Shown: positions 44,101-59,100 of the stretch, one piece after another | How the letters are laid out: each line of letters starts with the position of its first letter | How positions within the stretch are numbered: position 1 is the first letter of the stretch | Assembly (NCBI GenBank): GCA_037126765.1 | Contig: JBBCBC010000033.1 | Span: forward strand, 11,918,085 to 11,982,084 | DNA from: Stenogyne calaminthoides | Taxonomy: Eukaryota; Streptophyta; Magnoliopsida; Lamiales; Lamiaceae | DNA length: 64,000 bases | Direction of reading: 5' to 3' | The notes under the pieces: model-generated | What the model was told of the DNA's origin: nothing | The model's input: the letters and a program-made list of their open reading frames with translations, nothing else | Databases searched by the model: none | Position numbers and translations under genes: made by a program

Positions 44101-47100
44101 AATTTTTGTACTGTTCTTTATATGTGTTAAAGATGTGAATCTTTAGCTAATCTTGGCATATAATCTAATATAAAATTGCTTTGTGGTCCTTGTTTCAGGT
44201 TTCTTTTCAGAATTTATCTCTTGTCAGATGTGTTTAGGAATTGGTTTTTGCATTGTAGCTCTATCCTATGTAAAATTGTAGGGATCTCTTATCCTAACCT
44301 GTCTTAAGTAAAAAAACAAAAAGAAATAAAAAAATTATGTTTCTTAAAAAAAAGAAAGGGAAATGTTATGATGGAGACTGAGAGCTCTAACAACGTAATG
44401 GGAGCTGACAATTATTTTGGGCTACATATTTGTGTGTATTGAGTCAAAGTATTACAAATTTGGAAGGCTTTTCCATTTATTGCTGATCTCTTTATCATAT
44501 TCTCTGCTCCAAAACTTCATTTTAAAAGTTTTTGATGCATTGCATATTTTGTTGCAGGCTTACTCTATCAAATTCTTTATTTATAGTGTACTGATGTTTG
44601 CAGAAATCAGGTGATGTAAATTATCAGAATTCTCAGTCAGGTGATCGATGGAGTGACCAATATAATTTAGAAAACCCTATAGATGGGGGTGGAAATATAG
44701 ACATCAATTTTGGACATGTTATGCCAGATCTCATTCGCAGTAATAGAGATCATGCAATGCAAACTCATACTGGAAATCAATTCGATAGCAGCAAGGTCAA
44801 TGGATCATTGAACTTGATTCACGCTGGTCGTGCAGCATCAGATAATTCTGGCACCTCTCAGATGATGGCACCGTCGATAACATTATACAACCCTACTAGG
44901 TATACCAGATGCAAATTTGATCCGTATACATGTGGCTGGTTATAATTTGTATATTGTCTTTCGTAGGAACCAGCAAGAGGGCAGTAGTGATTCAGAGTTC
45001 AGATACTCTGGAAGGGATTTGATTTCAGTTGCTGAAGTTATTGATACAAGTACTTCAAAGCAGGTATATTATTATATTTCGGATGATTTATGATTTCAAA
45101 TTTGGGTAATATCACTCCAAAATTTTGAGAATATTGTAGAAATCATCTTTTCTTCCTTGAGATAGAAAGTGAACTAAGAATCGTTGCTCGCATATATACC
45201 TCTAGCATCATTTTGTTATTACACCTGTGTAGGATATTGTTGTAAAGATTCAGGAAAATGAGGAGGAGATTTTACAATTGAAAAAACATCTTGCTGAATT
45301 CTCAATGAAGGTAGGAAATGAACAGTGGTTGAGTACTCTATTTACTTTTAGGCTACCTTTGCACCATCGTTGTATTTATTGTTTTCTTTTGATAGGAATC
45401 ACAAATCCATAATGAGAAATATTCCTGGAAAAGCGTTATATCATATATCGTTTGGTAAGCAGGAATTTTTAGTTTGAACCTTGTTTATGAAACCTTGTTT
45501 TTGAATATTTATGGACTGCCCCCCCTTCCCCCACCATCCAAAGGCCTTTGATCAGCAACAACAGGATCTCATTCTTGCTGCATCTAAAGCAATTTCCTAC
45601 AGACAAGACATAATGGAGGAGAATGTTCGTCTTACATATGCATTACAGGTATAAATACTTTTAGAAACTGCTCTTGATTATTTATATGTAGGCACGTTTT
45701 TGTCCGGATCATCTATGGATTGCATATGTAATGTGCTCTTTATAAATAAATACTTTCACCGGATGTGGAGGGTTGTATCCTGTTGGGGAAGTGTTTTCTT
45801 CTTCTTGGTTCTTTTTCTCTAACAAATCACTACTCTAGATTTCCCGCACATCATAATTTTAATCAATGGTGCAAGGCTTAGTTGACATACCAATTAATAA
45901 TAATAACAGCTTTGACCCTCTTCCCTCTCAACAAATGTCAGCTATATATTTATAAATCAAGATAAAATTTTCTCTTTCAGGCAGCACAACAAGAAAGATC
46001 AACATTTGTATCTTCATTAATGCCTCTTCTTGCGGAGTATTCTCTTCAGCCACCTGTTGCCGATGCTCAGTCTATCGTCAGTAATCTGAAGGTAAGTATG
46101 AAATAGCCTTCAACTATTTCTTGTACTTGTCATTGGGTTGACATTGTCCAGGCAGAAAATGGATAATGGTTGCTATCCCCTTTATTGCAGTGTATATGTA
46201 AAGTTGCTGGTTTTTTTTTTTTAAGATTAGGGTTGGTGGGGCCCTGAGTGTGAAGTTACCAAAACACCAAAGGATAGGAATTAGATTAATTAATATACCA
46301 GCATTTTGCTAGTCTTGGACATTTATAGATTGTGTAAGAGCATGTAATTGTTTTTTACTGTTCTTTTTGTCTTCTTTGGAGTGGTTTGATTCGAATGGAA
46401 GTATAATAGAGGCTGAAACCGATATCCGAGATAAGATATATTATGTTAGCGCTGAAAATAAATGAGACCTATTGTGAGGGATTCCTCATCCCTTTACACC
46501 TATTTTTCCTAATTAATAAAATGTCTGTTACTTATCAAAAAAAAAAAGAAAAAAAAAGAAAAAAGAAATAATTTTCGCATCAAAATATTTTACCGGCACT
46601 TGGGCCTTTATATTAGTGGATCTATTTTATATGTGTTTGGTTTGGTTTCCTAAATCTCTTTACTAACACACTAGTTATTTTATTTCATTTTATAGGTAAA
46701 AAAATTGTGTTAGATATAGTTAGAAAATGGAGTCATGTTTTTTCTTTTGTTTTTAGCTTTTCTAGGTCGATTCAGTATGGGAACACTCGTCACTTGAATC
46801 AATTCTATCGCAATCAAAAAAAATGTTGTATATCTTACGTATTAAAAGGCTCTTTTTATATTTTTATGTCATCCAAAATCTTCATGTAGTTTTTATTGTT
46901 GAAGTATTTATACTTGTTCTGTTAAAGATATTATCATTAAGGACAAAACTGAAGTTGGACTGTACTGCTTCAAAAGAACTATTCACTGTAACTTTCTAAA
47001 CATGTATTAACTACTTCCAATGACTACTAAAAGCTTAGCATTTTGTGACTTATAAAATCTGCCTTACGAAATTCCAACCAACAGCTCTTCAGTTGATACA

Positions 47101-50100
47101 AAACCAAACTTTTTAACTAAAATGGCCACTTATAATGGTCCACATAATTTTAAGATTCATGATGGTTGCTCTTCTTTTGATGCAGAAATTCAGCATTCTT
47201 AGTAGAGAGTCCTTAATGGCTTTGCTGAATGCAGGGTTGAACTCTTTCCTATTAATAAGGGTCTGATGAACCCAAATTTGATTATACTCCTTCCTTGCCT
47301 TCTTGGGCTGGTCATCATCTCTAGCTGTTTATGAAATGTTGACATTAGTTTGGAAATTATTTTAGGTTATGGCTTTCATTAAATTATATGGAATTTTTTT
47401 GATTGCAGGTTTTGTTTAGACATCTACAAGAACAGCTTCTCGTGACTGAGGTATGTTCTACCAGTTCAAAAACTGTTATGGATGCCAATAACGATTACAT
47501 ATCTCATCTACTTTACTCTTTTGGGGCATCATTTTGTAGTGAATTGCTTTGTAGGGAAAGCTAAAAAGAGTCCAGTACCAGCTAGAACCTGGCGTTCTGA
47601 TGGGAATCCATCAATTTCACTCAGTCACCACTTTATCCTAATGAGGTATGATTAATTTTTAGTTTTGCTTAACTAATGATTGAAGCATATGGCAAACCTG
47701 ATGTTAACGTGATACAATTGAAGCATATTGCTTAACTAATACTTTTTAGTTTGCGCGATTTTTTTTAACATATAACGTGATACAATCCCAACAAATATCT
47801 AATACATTTTTATAGACTATTAGTTTGACAATTGATGTGTAATAACTGTTAATTAAAAATTAAAGATTAAGATTAATACCAAAAATGTAGATAAAAAAAA
47901 ATTTGGTTGTGGTGTTTCAGTTACATACTTGATAAACAATTATTGAAATATTTGTGAGCCTATTCTTGCATTAAAAAACTAGCATTAACTTTCAATTGAT
48001 GTTAAGCATTCAAGCAAAAAGTTTAATCCTCTTATAGTGGTTGTGTGTATTTATAAATAGTTGATATCTCATGCTAAGTAAATTATCATTTCAGATAAAA
48101 AGAGGTTGGAACTGGTTCCACAACAAACATATTCTGATGGAAACATTCCATCTTCAGATTCTCAAACAACAATGGTTGGAGATATTCTGGGTCTTCCTCA
48201 AAGTGGAATCGACAATTTGAAGAATTTGGAGCATGATGAGTTGGGGAGGCATCAACTCCTGTAAACAGGTGAGCTACTGAAATGGAGATAGACTCTGAAA
48301 TTCATGTGCTATTCAGTTCCTTGCTTTTGATGGGTTCTGGTTGCATATATGTTTTCTTGTCTGTCATATTCAAAATGGGGACATTCCTAAGGTGATCACG
48401 TAATTGATCTCTCTATGGTTGGAGAATGGTCGTCTACTGTGATATTGAAATGTATGCGCAATTTCAGTCCTCTGTTGGACCAGTTTCTGTATCATAAAGT
48501 TAATTTGCCCATCTTTTTTTAACTGTCATACTTGGAGTATGATCATTTTCTATGATAATGGATCTATCATATTTTTGTTATGGATTATTTTTCCTGTCAA
48601 TTTTTGTGGATTAAGTAATTATCTGCATTATATGTACCCATAGAGCACCTGTGTTAAGTATAACCACTGTGCCGATTTGTTCACTGGAAAAGAATTATAT
48701 TTCAAAGATACTTGAAACCAAACACGTGAGCAAGTATAGAATACATAGGGCGTAAGATACTAGAAACCGCACATGTGAGGATAGTATGGAATACATAGGG
48801 CATGGGACAAGTGTAACTTAGGAAGTCAGCGAAGTTACTTCGGAACATCTAGAGAAGGGTTCATCCTGAAGGTGCTAAATGAGGAAAGACAAAAAGGTGA
48901 ATCCTAACATGAATTCTTAAATGAGGAAACGAGAAAATTTTGTGGAGGATTGTGTTTTCAGTAGTTACTTGGTCTGTTTGGTTAGAAAGGAATGAGATAA
49001 TTTTTTATAATAGTTATGAAGCTTTAGGTGATGTTTGGGATAGGATCAAATATAAGGTTGCTTTATGGTTATTGAGTCAAAGTATATTCAAGGGTTTGTC
49101 CTTATAGGATGTAGCTAGGAATTGCTGTTTTGCTTTGTAATCTGCTCTTCTTATCCCTGATAGTAACTCTCATCCTTAGTTCTTATGCAATAAAATTTTG
49201 TTTATGTATGTGAATTTGGAATTAAGCACTGGGGATCAATTGGTTCAGAAATAATAAATTCAGTTAGGGCAAGAAATTTTATCTGTCCACACCAGTTCAC
49301 CATTGAGCACCCTTGTATGATTGTCGACCACCGGCCCAGCCAACCACCATTGTAGCTGCCAAAGACCTGTGATGTTGCTTGCCCAATCTTACAGCTATGT
49401 TTCTCCATTCCCCCCATTTTTTCCTTCTTTTATATGTTAAGTTTGTTACTTTCTCTGTCTTGTCTTCACATCTGTATTTAAATCTTTTTAACATATGAAG
49501 GATTTATCCAGTTCTTTAGCATATGTTTAATTAAAAAAAAATTGGCACCCCATGTTCAAGAGGCCCATGTCTTAGGCCCCAGCAACCCCTTTGCACCTTT
49601 CTGTGCCTTGCTCTTCTAATTGATATGGTTAAAAGTATGGAGATAATTTTTTTCATATTTAAAATTAGTGAAGGACTAAGTTATAAAACTTGATGTGTTG
49701 GGATTCTAAAAAACACATGGGAATGAATGTCAAGCACAGAAAATAATGTTGAAGTGTCATTTGTCTCCTTCTCATTAAGATGACTTGTACACAACCTGTG
49801 CAATTGCCACTTTAACAAAAAAACATTTTGTTTACATTCCTCTTTTTTATGTTTTACTATTTACTATCTTCATTTTGATTACCTATAATCATCAATTGAT
49901 TGAGATTGTGACATCTTTCAAGTTGTTCTTTGGTGCAATCAAGTTGAATGCATGACATAATCTTCATAAATTATTTGTTGCAATGCTATATGGTGTATGA
50001 TAAAAGTTTTTCTTAGTCTTTCTAAATTTCAAAAGATAAGGGGTTGAATCTATGCAAGACCTATGCCAAACACACGCAAAACCTTTTCCTTTGAGGATTT

Positions 50101-53100
50101 AGGATGAAAAATGTAAGTAGGGACCACTCATCCAAGAGTTACTTATATTTCCTCATAACACTTGATCCTGTTGTGTATTCTCAGAAGTTTCCTGTCCATA
50201 GTATATTATTGTGAGTGTAGGAATGTCATGTATGTCCATTCAAGGGTAACGAAATCTTAATGCAAATATCAAAAAGATAGAAAATGAAGTTCTTAGGTGG
50301 GCATTCAAGCAGAAGCAGCTGGTATTGCCTGCAATGTAAGTGTAATATTTGTACTCTTATTAGTTTCGAATTTAGTGAATCATGTACTTTTAGAATTATT
50401 ACTTAGTTGAATTCATTGTAACTTCCAACACATGTACTCAATTTGACAGAATTACACCCTGCTTGTCTTTTGGTGCAAGCATTAGATCTGTTTAGGTGAC
50501 ATTTATAAATTATTCATCTTATACTCGAAAGAATTTACTTAGTTGACATCTTTAAATGATGGGATCACTGACCTTCTATCAAATGTACTATTTTTCTCGT
50601 ATCTTGAAATTGAAGTGAAATGTGATCTATTTTATTGAAACTGAAATAATATTTAGCTCCAAATGTTGATATGTATTGTGATATTCTATTAATATTTGAT
50701 TGTTTATTTCAAAAATTATACCCATCTTCTTCTTTAGGAACACAGCATCCCATGAAGTATCTTCACAACTTCCATTCAGCCAGGCTGATCCCGCCAATTC
50801 GAAATAGTGAAGGCGGAGTAAGTAAAAAAAAGTCACGTTTGGCGACCTTGTTAGAAGTAGTGAGTTGGATGAACTAGAAAATCGAGTACAACATAGTGAT
50901 AGAGAGTCGTCAAGTACATGGAATTCAAATGTTGCAGCTACAACTACTATGGATGATCCCAACTCCTCCTTTTCTCCTTATCTTCCACCAGTTCTTGAGG
51001 AGCCCTCGTCTTCTTTCTCTGAGGGTCTGAACTTGTTGAATTCAATTTGTGTTCTGCTTTGAACCTGGTTTTAGTGATAAAAAAATTTATAATTGCAATC
51101 AATAACCAGCTGCAGATGATGATCCACTACCAGCAATAGAAGGCCTACAAATTTCAGGTGAAGCATTTCCTGGTCAGCAACTCCAAGCATGTGGCTACTC
51201 TGTTAATGGGACCACTAGTTGTAATTTTGAGGTGTTTCAGCTGTTCTTATTATAAATTTTAACATTTTTTCTTTTATTTTTGATAATTGTAATGGGAACT
51301 ACTTCGTTTGCAATTTTTTTATTTCTTGTTTTTTTCTTTAATCTGTTTTTCTTTTTTTTTTTTTTTCTGATATTGCAGTGGGTACATCATTTGGATGATG
51401 GATCTTTTAATTACGTTGAAGGTATTCTTTTGTTACCTTTTCTTGTTTCAAGTGCAGTTAAGCCCATCCAAGTTAATCCATTGTACTAATCTGCAAAGTA
51501 TTAAATACAGGAGCAAAGCAACCAAATTATCTTGTTACTGCAGATGATGTAGATACATATCTTGCAATTGAAGTACAACCACTGGACGATAGGAAACGGA
51601 AGGTAATATGGGTGTGTAAGTGTGCAGTCTGGTTGTTTTGTGTTGGTTTTAGATGGTATGGGTAATGTAAACCTTAACCGACATGCGGTGGTAAATACTG
51701 AAATCACTTCTACCTGATGGAAAATTAGACCAGGTTTCTTTTTTCTTCAAACAATAATGATTGATTATTGCATTCTTTTTTGCAGCATAATTCATAATAC
51801 TTTCAGAAGTCCGATTTCAGGGTTAAAATATATCAGGAAGGAAGTATAATGAAACCCAACTTAATTTGAATTCCGTGGCACTTATAAACTTAAAAAATGA
51901 AAAAAAGAAACATTCAGTTCAAGCTAATACATTAATGAGAATCTTGTCTGCTTGTTTTTTTTTAAAAGGGAAAATTTGGAAATGAAGAGAAAAGATTACG
52001 ATCCAGTGGCCTATTGGAACATTCAGTTCAGAAAATACATAATACACAAACAAATTGTCCAACCTTTTGCGAACAATTTCTTTTCAGCACCAGTGATATC
52101 TTGTCCTTTGCATTCGTCCAATTAGATATATTTCTCACTTTTCGGAGATTTTGATAGGATTATGTGTGAAAATGATGTTACTTGAACAAAAATAGTTTGG
52201 TTTGAAACTTTTTGGGACATATTATTGGTCTATTCATGTGTATCTTCTGAGAGTTAGGCGTATTGCTTTTCATGAGTTTTTATGTTTATTGGCCTATTGG
52301 TGGCCAATATTCTCTGAGAGCAGGCGATGGAATAAAAAAAATGCAAAGAAATGCTTAACCTAGTCTTACTTTGGCAGTGAAATGCTTAACCTAGTCTTAC
52401 TTTGGCAGTGAAATGCTTAACCTAGTCTTACTTTGGCAGTGAAATGCTTTGGGAATTGTTTGTTTATGGATTTGAGTAGATTTGAAATTCTGTAAGGCGG
52501 ATTTGAAATAAAGTAAAAGGTGTATTTAGATTTTATGTATGTTTAGGAGTGTGTATTTTGTAGGATTTAATAGGGTAGGATTTTAAAAAGTATCGATAGA
52601 TGATGATTGACGATGTATTGAAAATTTGCGTAAAAGTAGGAGATATAATATGTAAAGTAAAAAAGGAGGAGAGAGTGTTGAGTTGGGAGTTGGGTAGATA
52701 ATAATAATTAAAAACTGTGTGTTAAATGATCGATGGTGTATTTGAAATTGTGTTTGTCTGTCTGAAAAAAGTAAGATACATGTATTATAGGTATTAGAGT
52801 GTAGGATTTTAGAGTATTTGAAATCCTATACTCAAATTCGATAAACAAACAAAATTTGAATTTGAAATCCCAAAAAATGGCTTCCCAAGCCATAAACAAA
52901 CAGAGAGCCTTAGTGTTGCATCAGTCATTAGTGTGCTTGCCATAACTTATTAATAGATCTGCTTGCTGAAAATTTCTGATGACCTTTCTTCTTTGTTTGT
53001 ATTTTCAGGGTGAACTTGTGAAGGTCTTTGCCAATGAGCATAGGAAAATTACATGTGGTATTAATTACTTTGCAAACTTATAGCCACAGTTCTCCCTTTT

Positions 53101-56100
53101 CATTGGAGGTTTTAAAATAACAAGCTTCAGAATCTTAACTTATAAATGATTCATAATTTTTAAACTGCATTACTAAAAAAGAGACATTGAGCAGCACCTG
53201 GTAAGTTATAAATGTGAGTAAAACTCCCACCTAAAAACCTCATCCACAATTACATGCTTCAAAAGAAATAGATTTAGAAAGGAAGCAGTTAAACTCAAAT
53301 TTTTTTGAATTCTTTATGATGGAAATCCAATTACTAAGGTTTACATTGGGAGGACTAAGGGCTGCCAGCTGCAGTTGAGGGATTAGGAAGTTTCCTTTTA
53401 ATATTAGGATTCGTTTTTATATGTTTTTTTTTAATTTCCTATTTTAATTACCCATGGGCTTAGGTATTGAGATTCTTTTTACATACGTCTGTTTAGGGTT
53501 AAGACTTATAATTGATAATTTTCTGAATTGATTTACAGTAATTTCTACTGATTACTAGGATAATTCAAGGGTTCTACCTTATGCTAGGACTTCTCGCAAG
53601 AGACGTCATTAATAAACTTGTCATACGTATGTGAGCATGTTGAATTGATTTATTTCTCTTTCTGTACGCTATGCTCATTTTTTCGTCCATTTGATGCGTT
53701 TAATTTGAACACTGTACTGTGTCAAGAATTTTTTATCTTTTAAGGCTCTATTATGTATTATATATTTTTGGGGAAGAAATATTGGGTGTTTGAGAAATGA
53801 AAGTGTTTGTTTTAATTGGGTCTATAGACTGCAGCTTTAAAAGTTTGTTCATATTTTATTAGTTCTCAGCGTATTCCTTGTAATTGTACCTTGATACATT
53901 AAATTGCCTCATATGTTTGCTAGGATTCATGTTGTTTACGACTTGGCCTATAAGTTAGTAATAATATCTGCATTGCTGTGTGTGAAGTTTAGGTTTCTAT
54001 GTTTGATATGTTCCTTGGTAGAAGCTTTCGTTGTGTATGGTATTATAAGAAACTGTAGGAATACACTTTAGATAGTGTAGTATATTCTTGGGATTCGTCC
54101 TTGGTGCATATTCTACTTCTATTTAATAAAATTTAATTTTTCTCATTAAAAGATGTATTTTCATTGTTAGAATCTCTAGCTCTGTTTCTCTAGTATCACA
54201 TAAATGAAAATTTCTTGTCCTTCATGCTCTCAGTAATTATTTGCTTTCTGATTACTTGATGCATTTTACCGGACTCAAGATCTGATATATTTCTTTAAAA
54301 AAAAAAAAATATTTTCTTGCAGATCCTGATATGCAGAGGTGCATAGAGAAAACCCTTTATACTGGACATGCTTCATACAAGCTATCTCTGTCGGTATGAA
54401 TGCCAGTAATTTTTAATCACTTTTGTAGGATTAATTAAAAATCTTCTGTATGGCCCCAATAAAGTACTCCTCCGTCCCCACAAATTTTTTGCCCCAACTT
54501 TATGGGCGCATGTTAAGGAAAAAGTGTAATGAGTGGAGTGTTGAGGGGGTAATGTAGTAAGTTTATATGTATAAAGTAAATGAATTAAATGGATTGAGTG
54601 TATATGTGGGCCCCAAAAGTAAGGACATTTGGTGTAAATATGTGAATATTGTGAGGATGAAGTTTAGTAAGGAGTTTCCTTTTTTTGGGTGTGCAAATAT
54701 TTGTGAGGCGTCCTAAAAAGAAATTGGGCAGTTTTTTACGGCGGGACGGAGGAGTATAAGTTTTAAAGGCGCTTGGTTAGACATTTTCAGTGGGAATGCT
54801 AATGAAAATGTTTTTCCTCCACATCCCGTAATGAAGATCTACTTAAAAGAGTTGTGACCCAATGTGATTCTATTATTGGTTCATATAATCTTCCCAATCA
54901 TTTGGGATTATAGGCTCAGTTTGTTTGTTTGTTCGCCCGTAATGAAAAAAGGATATGTTGGAGGAAGAATTGTCCTAATGGTGGTTACATTGTTAATGAG
55001 TTGCCCTAATATTTTAATAATGAAGTAGTCAACAAGTGGTTGTTGGTTGCGGAATAGGAGAATGATTGAGGAAATGATTGGAGGAAATGGGTAATGAAAA
55101 TGGGCTAATGATTACCTTATTTAGGAGGAAAGTTATGGATTGATATCTTTTGTACTCATGACCATCATAATTACCTAAATCTTTTCAATTCTTATTCAAA
55201 TTGAAGAATATTTAACCAAGTCCCCCTATATTAAGTAGCCCCTAACGATGAATGGCCATTAAGTTTATGAATATCTTAGTTTATTCTTTTTTTAAGAGAT
55301 GTCAAAGTTGTATTAACCATTGGGCCTTGTGTCTAGGTTTTATATATTCAAACATAAGAAGTGGTGGGAAGGGTAGTGGTGCAACTGTGTTCTGGCTGCG
55401 AGCATGTGAGTTTGAAGAATACACTTATTTTTTCTTCCAAAACATTTTTTATAATTCTTTTCTTTAATGAAAGAAGAGTTTGATTTATGTTCCTTTATTT
55501 CCCAATAATTTTTTATGGATGTCTTTTAAGTATGAAAAATTTGATACTTTCTTGTAATTGTTTCTGATAAAAGTTGTTTTACGTCTACTGCAACTTACTA
55601 AAAGCAATTTAAAAAAATATATATTTTTTCTAGTTCTACTTTTTGTATATAAAGCAACTTTTTTTTATAATAGTAGGTCTCATGTAATACGCAAATTGCG
55701 TGAAAGTCAAGTGCATTTTTGAAATGTGCAACTTGTTTTCCAGAACAAGTTGAATGTTTCAATGTAAACAAGTTGAACGTTTCAGGAAAAGAAGTTGCGT
55801 ATTTTCAAGATGCACTCGAGTTGCACGGTGCACATGGTGCATACAAGACTTTGCATTTTTATTATTATTAATATAATGTGATGCAAAGGGACAAGACTCT
55901 CCTGTTACATACACAGCAGACTACAATAAACTATTCCAGTCTCTTGCTAAATCTGAAACAAAAAGTATTTATTGCTTGAAACTCAAGAAACAACCCTAAA
56001 CTATTCCGCACCTCTTATAAAAGATAATATTTTTTTTTTTTTTCTTGTCTTGAAAGATGATAAAAACATTGAATATGCATTTTAGTAATACTGGGTTTCA

Positions 56101-59100
56101 TAAATATTTATTCTTATAAGAACTCTGTTGATGAAGTTAGATTGTAGGTGCAGTCTCCAAAAATGGAGACAAAATTCAAAAAGTCCATCCTGAAATATTT
56201 TCCCCAACTTTTGGGCTCACAAATTAAGGAAAAGGTGTAATAAGTAGAATTTTGAAGGGTAAGCGTGGTAAAATTTTATGTATAAAGTACATGAATATGT
56301 GAATATTGTGAGGAAGTTTAGTAAGGTTTTTTTTTTTTTTTGGGTGTGCAAACTTTTCAGGGGTCGGAGGAAGTATTTTGGTACCATCAAAATTTTGGAA
56401 GTATTTTATATTGGGGCAAACCTGTGACCTTAATGAAAAAAAACCCTATTTTCTCGTGTCTTTTTTTTTGATAGGAAACATATATTCGATAAATGAAAGA
56501 AAAAAAAAAGGTAAAGCTATGAGAGGTCAGGTAAGCTATGAGAGATCACCTATGACCTAACCGAAAATACATGCTCTGAAACTTAAAATAGGACAGAGCA
56601 AGAGTTCAATCCTAGCTAAACCTGAAACACTAATTTCTCAGAAAGATCTATGGCCAATAGGCAACTGATCTTGTTAAATATCAACTAGGGATTCATAAGA
56701 GATCCACACTGCTTTGAACCAAGGAAAAGAAGAGAGGTTGGTATCAGGGAAAAAAAAGACATAAAAAAGTAGTTGCAAGTGAACTTATGAGAAGAATCTC
56801 AAGTCCAAGACCTGAAATCTTCATTTAGTCCAACACTCTCTAGCATCTCCAGCAGCTGACCAAATTCATTCTCACTCAAATTCCTACGAAATGTAAATTC
56901 TAGCAAACCGGCGAAGACAGATATATCGGGGAGAAATTACAGGTGGTGGAAAGACAGAATAAGGAAGGAATTGAGGAGAAAGAGGAGAATCACCCGACCA
57001 GAACCTAACTTTTGTCACCCTTCCTCCTTGAGCTTTTCACTTATCCAATGAAATCCAGTAGACGAATTTCCAAGGACTTCTTAAAGTAATTCTAACGGCT
57101 TATCCTGCATTGGTTCCACAAAGACTGTCTCTACCAGAATCTCCACCACCATTTTCCTATTAGTGGTTTGTTTTGTAAAGATAAACTCCAAATTCCCAAA
57201 TTCTTTTGGTTGTGCAACTGTTCCTCAAGAAATGAGAGACGTTTATGGGAATCTCCATCTGCACCATCCCATACACAATCTCTCATCTTTTTTCCAAAAG
57301 ATTGGCAATGACTCTAGGTAATCTGAACAAAAGAGATAGCGGCTGGGAATTGAATCAGCATTAATTTTCCACCGATAGGGAAGCTTTTCTTCCATCTAGC
57401 GAAGTTTCCTCATACCTTTAGAAATTACCGATTTAAAAAGATATCCTTTTAAAACAGCCTCTAATCCATCTTCTCAATCTATCCTCAAAACCTTTTTTTG
57501 CTGAGAACAAAGTTGAGACTTCCCCAGTCAGCATGATCGTGAACTTTAGCAAAATCAATCTTGAAAACCACATAGTTATTAAAAGCGCTTTGGCGCGCCT
57601 AAAGGCGCCAAAACACTGGGCGCCAAGCCATCGCGGCTGCCAGGCCCCAGCGGTTGGGATTTCACAGGCGCTTGGGCGCCTAGGTGCCTTGACTCGGCAA
57701 AAGGCGGCGCCTAAGGCGTGTTTTATGCATACATCTAGGGTTTGAAATAAAAAAAACATTTTTTTATTTGTCAAATAACATCGAATAATAAAAATACTAT
57801 CTCTTAAGTCTTAATATTTAAGTGAATCACATCTAGGTTTCAAGATTCACTTTTTATCAAGTATAATCGTCGTATCTCTTTGAGGGATATAGATGAAAAA
57901 TGAGTGGGTGGTTGGTCTAATGGAAGATGAAGATGAGTTGGTTCACCAAGGTGAAAATTTGACTTGGGGTATTACTCTGAAGCCATGGTTAGGTTTACTA
58001 AGAAATTATCAAGGTCTTATGTTGTTTTTTTCAGAGGATGCGGCGCCTAAGGCGCCTAAAGGCGCGCCTAAGGCGCTAGGGCGCTTCTTCAGCTTTGTGG
58101 GCGCCTTTTGCCATTAATAACTATGGAAAACCAGTACCTGTTAGCCTTTAGATCTGTATTCCTCCCCAACCGTTAGCAATAAGGGCTGTAACCAGATGTT
58201 CCCAATTCCATGAAAGTGTTCTGAATCATAAATTGGTCAGGGTGGCACTTCTTCTAATCTTAGGGAAAAGAAGTTTTGGAATAATTTTGTATAAGCTCAA
58301 AAGCTGACTAGTTTTTGTAACTCTCATCTTGAAGCTCTGTCAATTAATTTATACTCTTTTTAACTTTTTTCATTTTTGCTTGAAGAGTGGATATCTTGAT
58401 ATTTGGGAGCCAGCAACATTGACCTTTAAAAGAGATGGTTACAGAATAAAATGCAGTGGGCCTAGCGGTGTTGTAGTCACTGAGAAGTTTTTCATCACCC
58501 ACACTGGTATGTATTTTCTATCTATTTAGCCATCATTGTTTTACATTATATTTCTACCCTTTTAAAAGAAAACATAAGAAGATAGAGAGAGACAGAGAGA
58601 TGTGTTTTTTAGGAAGCATATTTGCAATTAGGTGTTTTTTTATAATAGGAAACAGAATTTTTTTTAGATAAGGAAGGTATAAGGGATGAGAAATCCCTTT
58701 TACAGCTTACAATTTGAAGAGAAGAGGCACTACTCGTTACAGTCTTCTATTGACTCGATTGAACTCTAAAAATTCCTCATTTCTTTCGAACAAATGGACC
58801 AAAGTAAAACCTGAACTATAATCTTCCACAAAGGTTTTCCTTTCTTGTTAATGTGACTGCCCAGGTTGATGATATAGCTTGCGTTGGGTGTTGTTGATAG
58901 TTTTCCATATTGTGAAAAAATAATTGAAAGTAGCAGTAGCATTTAATTTTTTTATATGAAAAGAAATGTTGAACATTAATTGATTGAGGAGAGGATACGT
59001 GGGGAAATATGCAAATTAAAATAAGTACAATAATATAACTATAATTGGTCACTTTAACTTGGAACAGTCATCCATTCCTAGATGGGTAAAAATATTTGAT

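Larger units (their letters stand above)
41658..44603 (+). other. Intron 2 of the host gene (2.9 kb) with LINE 3' remnants
   Basis: No exon-like, splice-bounded coding stretch seen. Contains LINE remnants (42830-43030 and 43410-43560), a short repeat shared with another intron (43190-43290), and a GGGGTTGTTTGTTT segment near 43035 like the end of a hAT-type MITE. The rest is AT-rich and unremarkable. Confidence 0.6.
51603..53008 (+). other. Intron 15 with tandem triplication and possible hAT MITE
   Basis: Contains three 31-bp tandem units (52348-52449) and, next to them, a candidate MITE (52450-52915). The remainder is AT-rich. Confidence 0.6.
54394..58385 (+). other. Intron 17 (4.0 kb), a landing site for transposons
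   Basis: Holds a complete Stowaway MITE (54467-54754), a related degraded copy (about 56190-56375), a repeat shared with intron 2 (55690-55850), and a minus-strand L1 LINE (56458-58330) with a nested hAT MITE (57571-58125). 54780-55250 is an A/T-rich stretch with repeated GGAAATGATTGAGG-like motifs. Exons 17 and 18 join in phase 0. Confidence 0.75.

Noticed and set aside
44417..44614. 65-codon open stretch before exon 3
   Set aside because: Runs through an intron polypyrimidine tract and across an acceptor site; not a protein.
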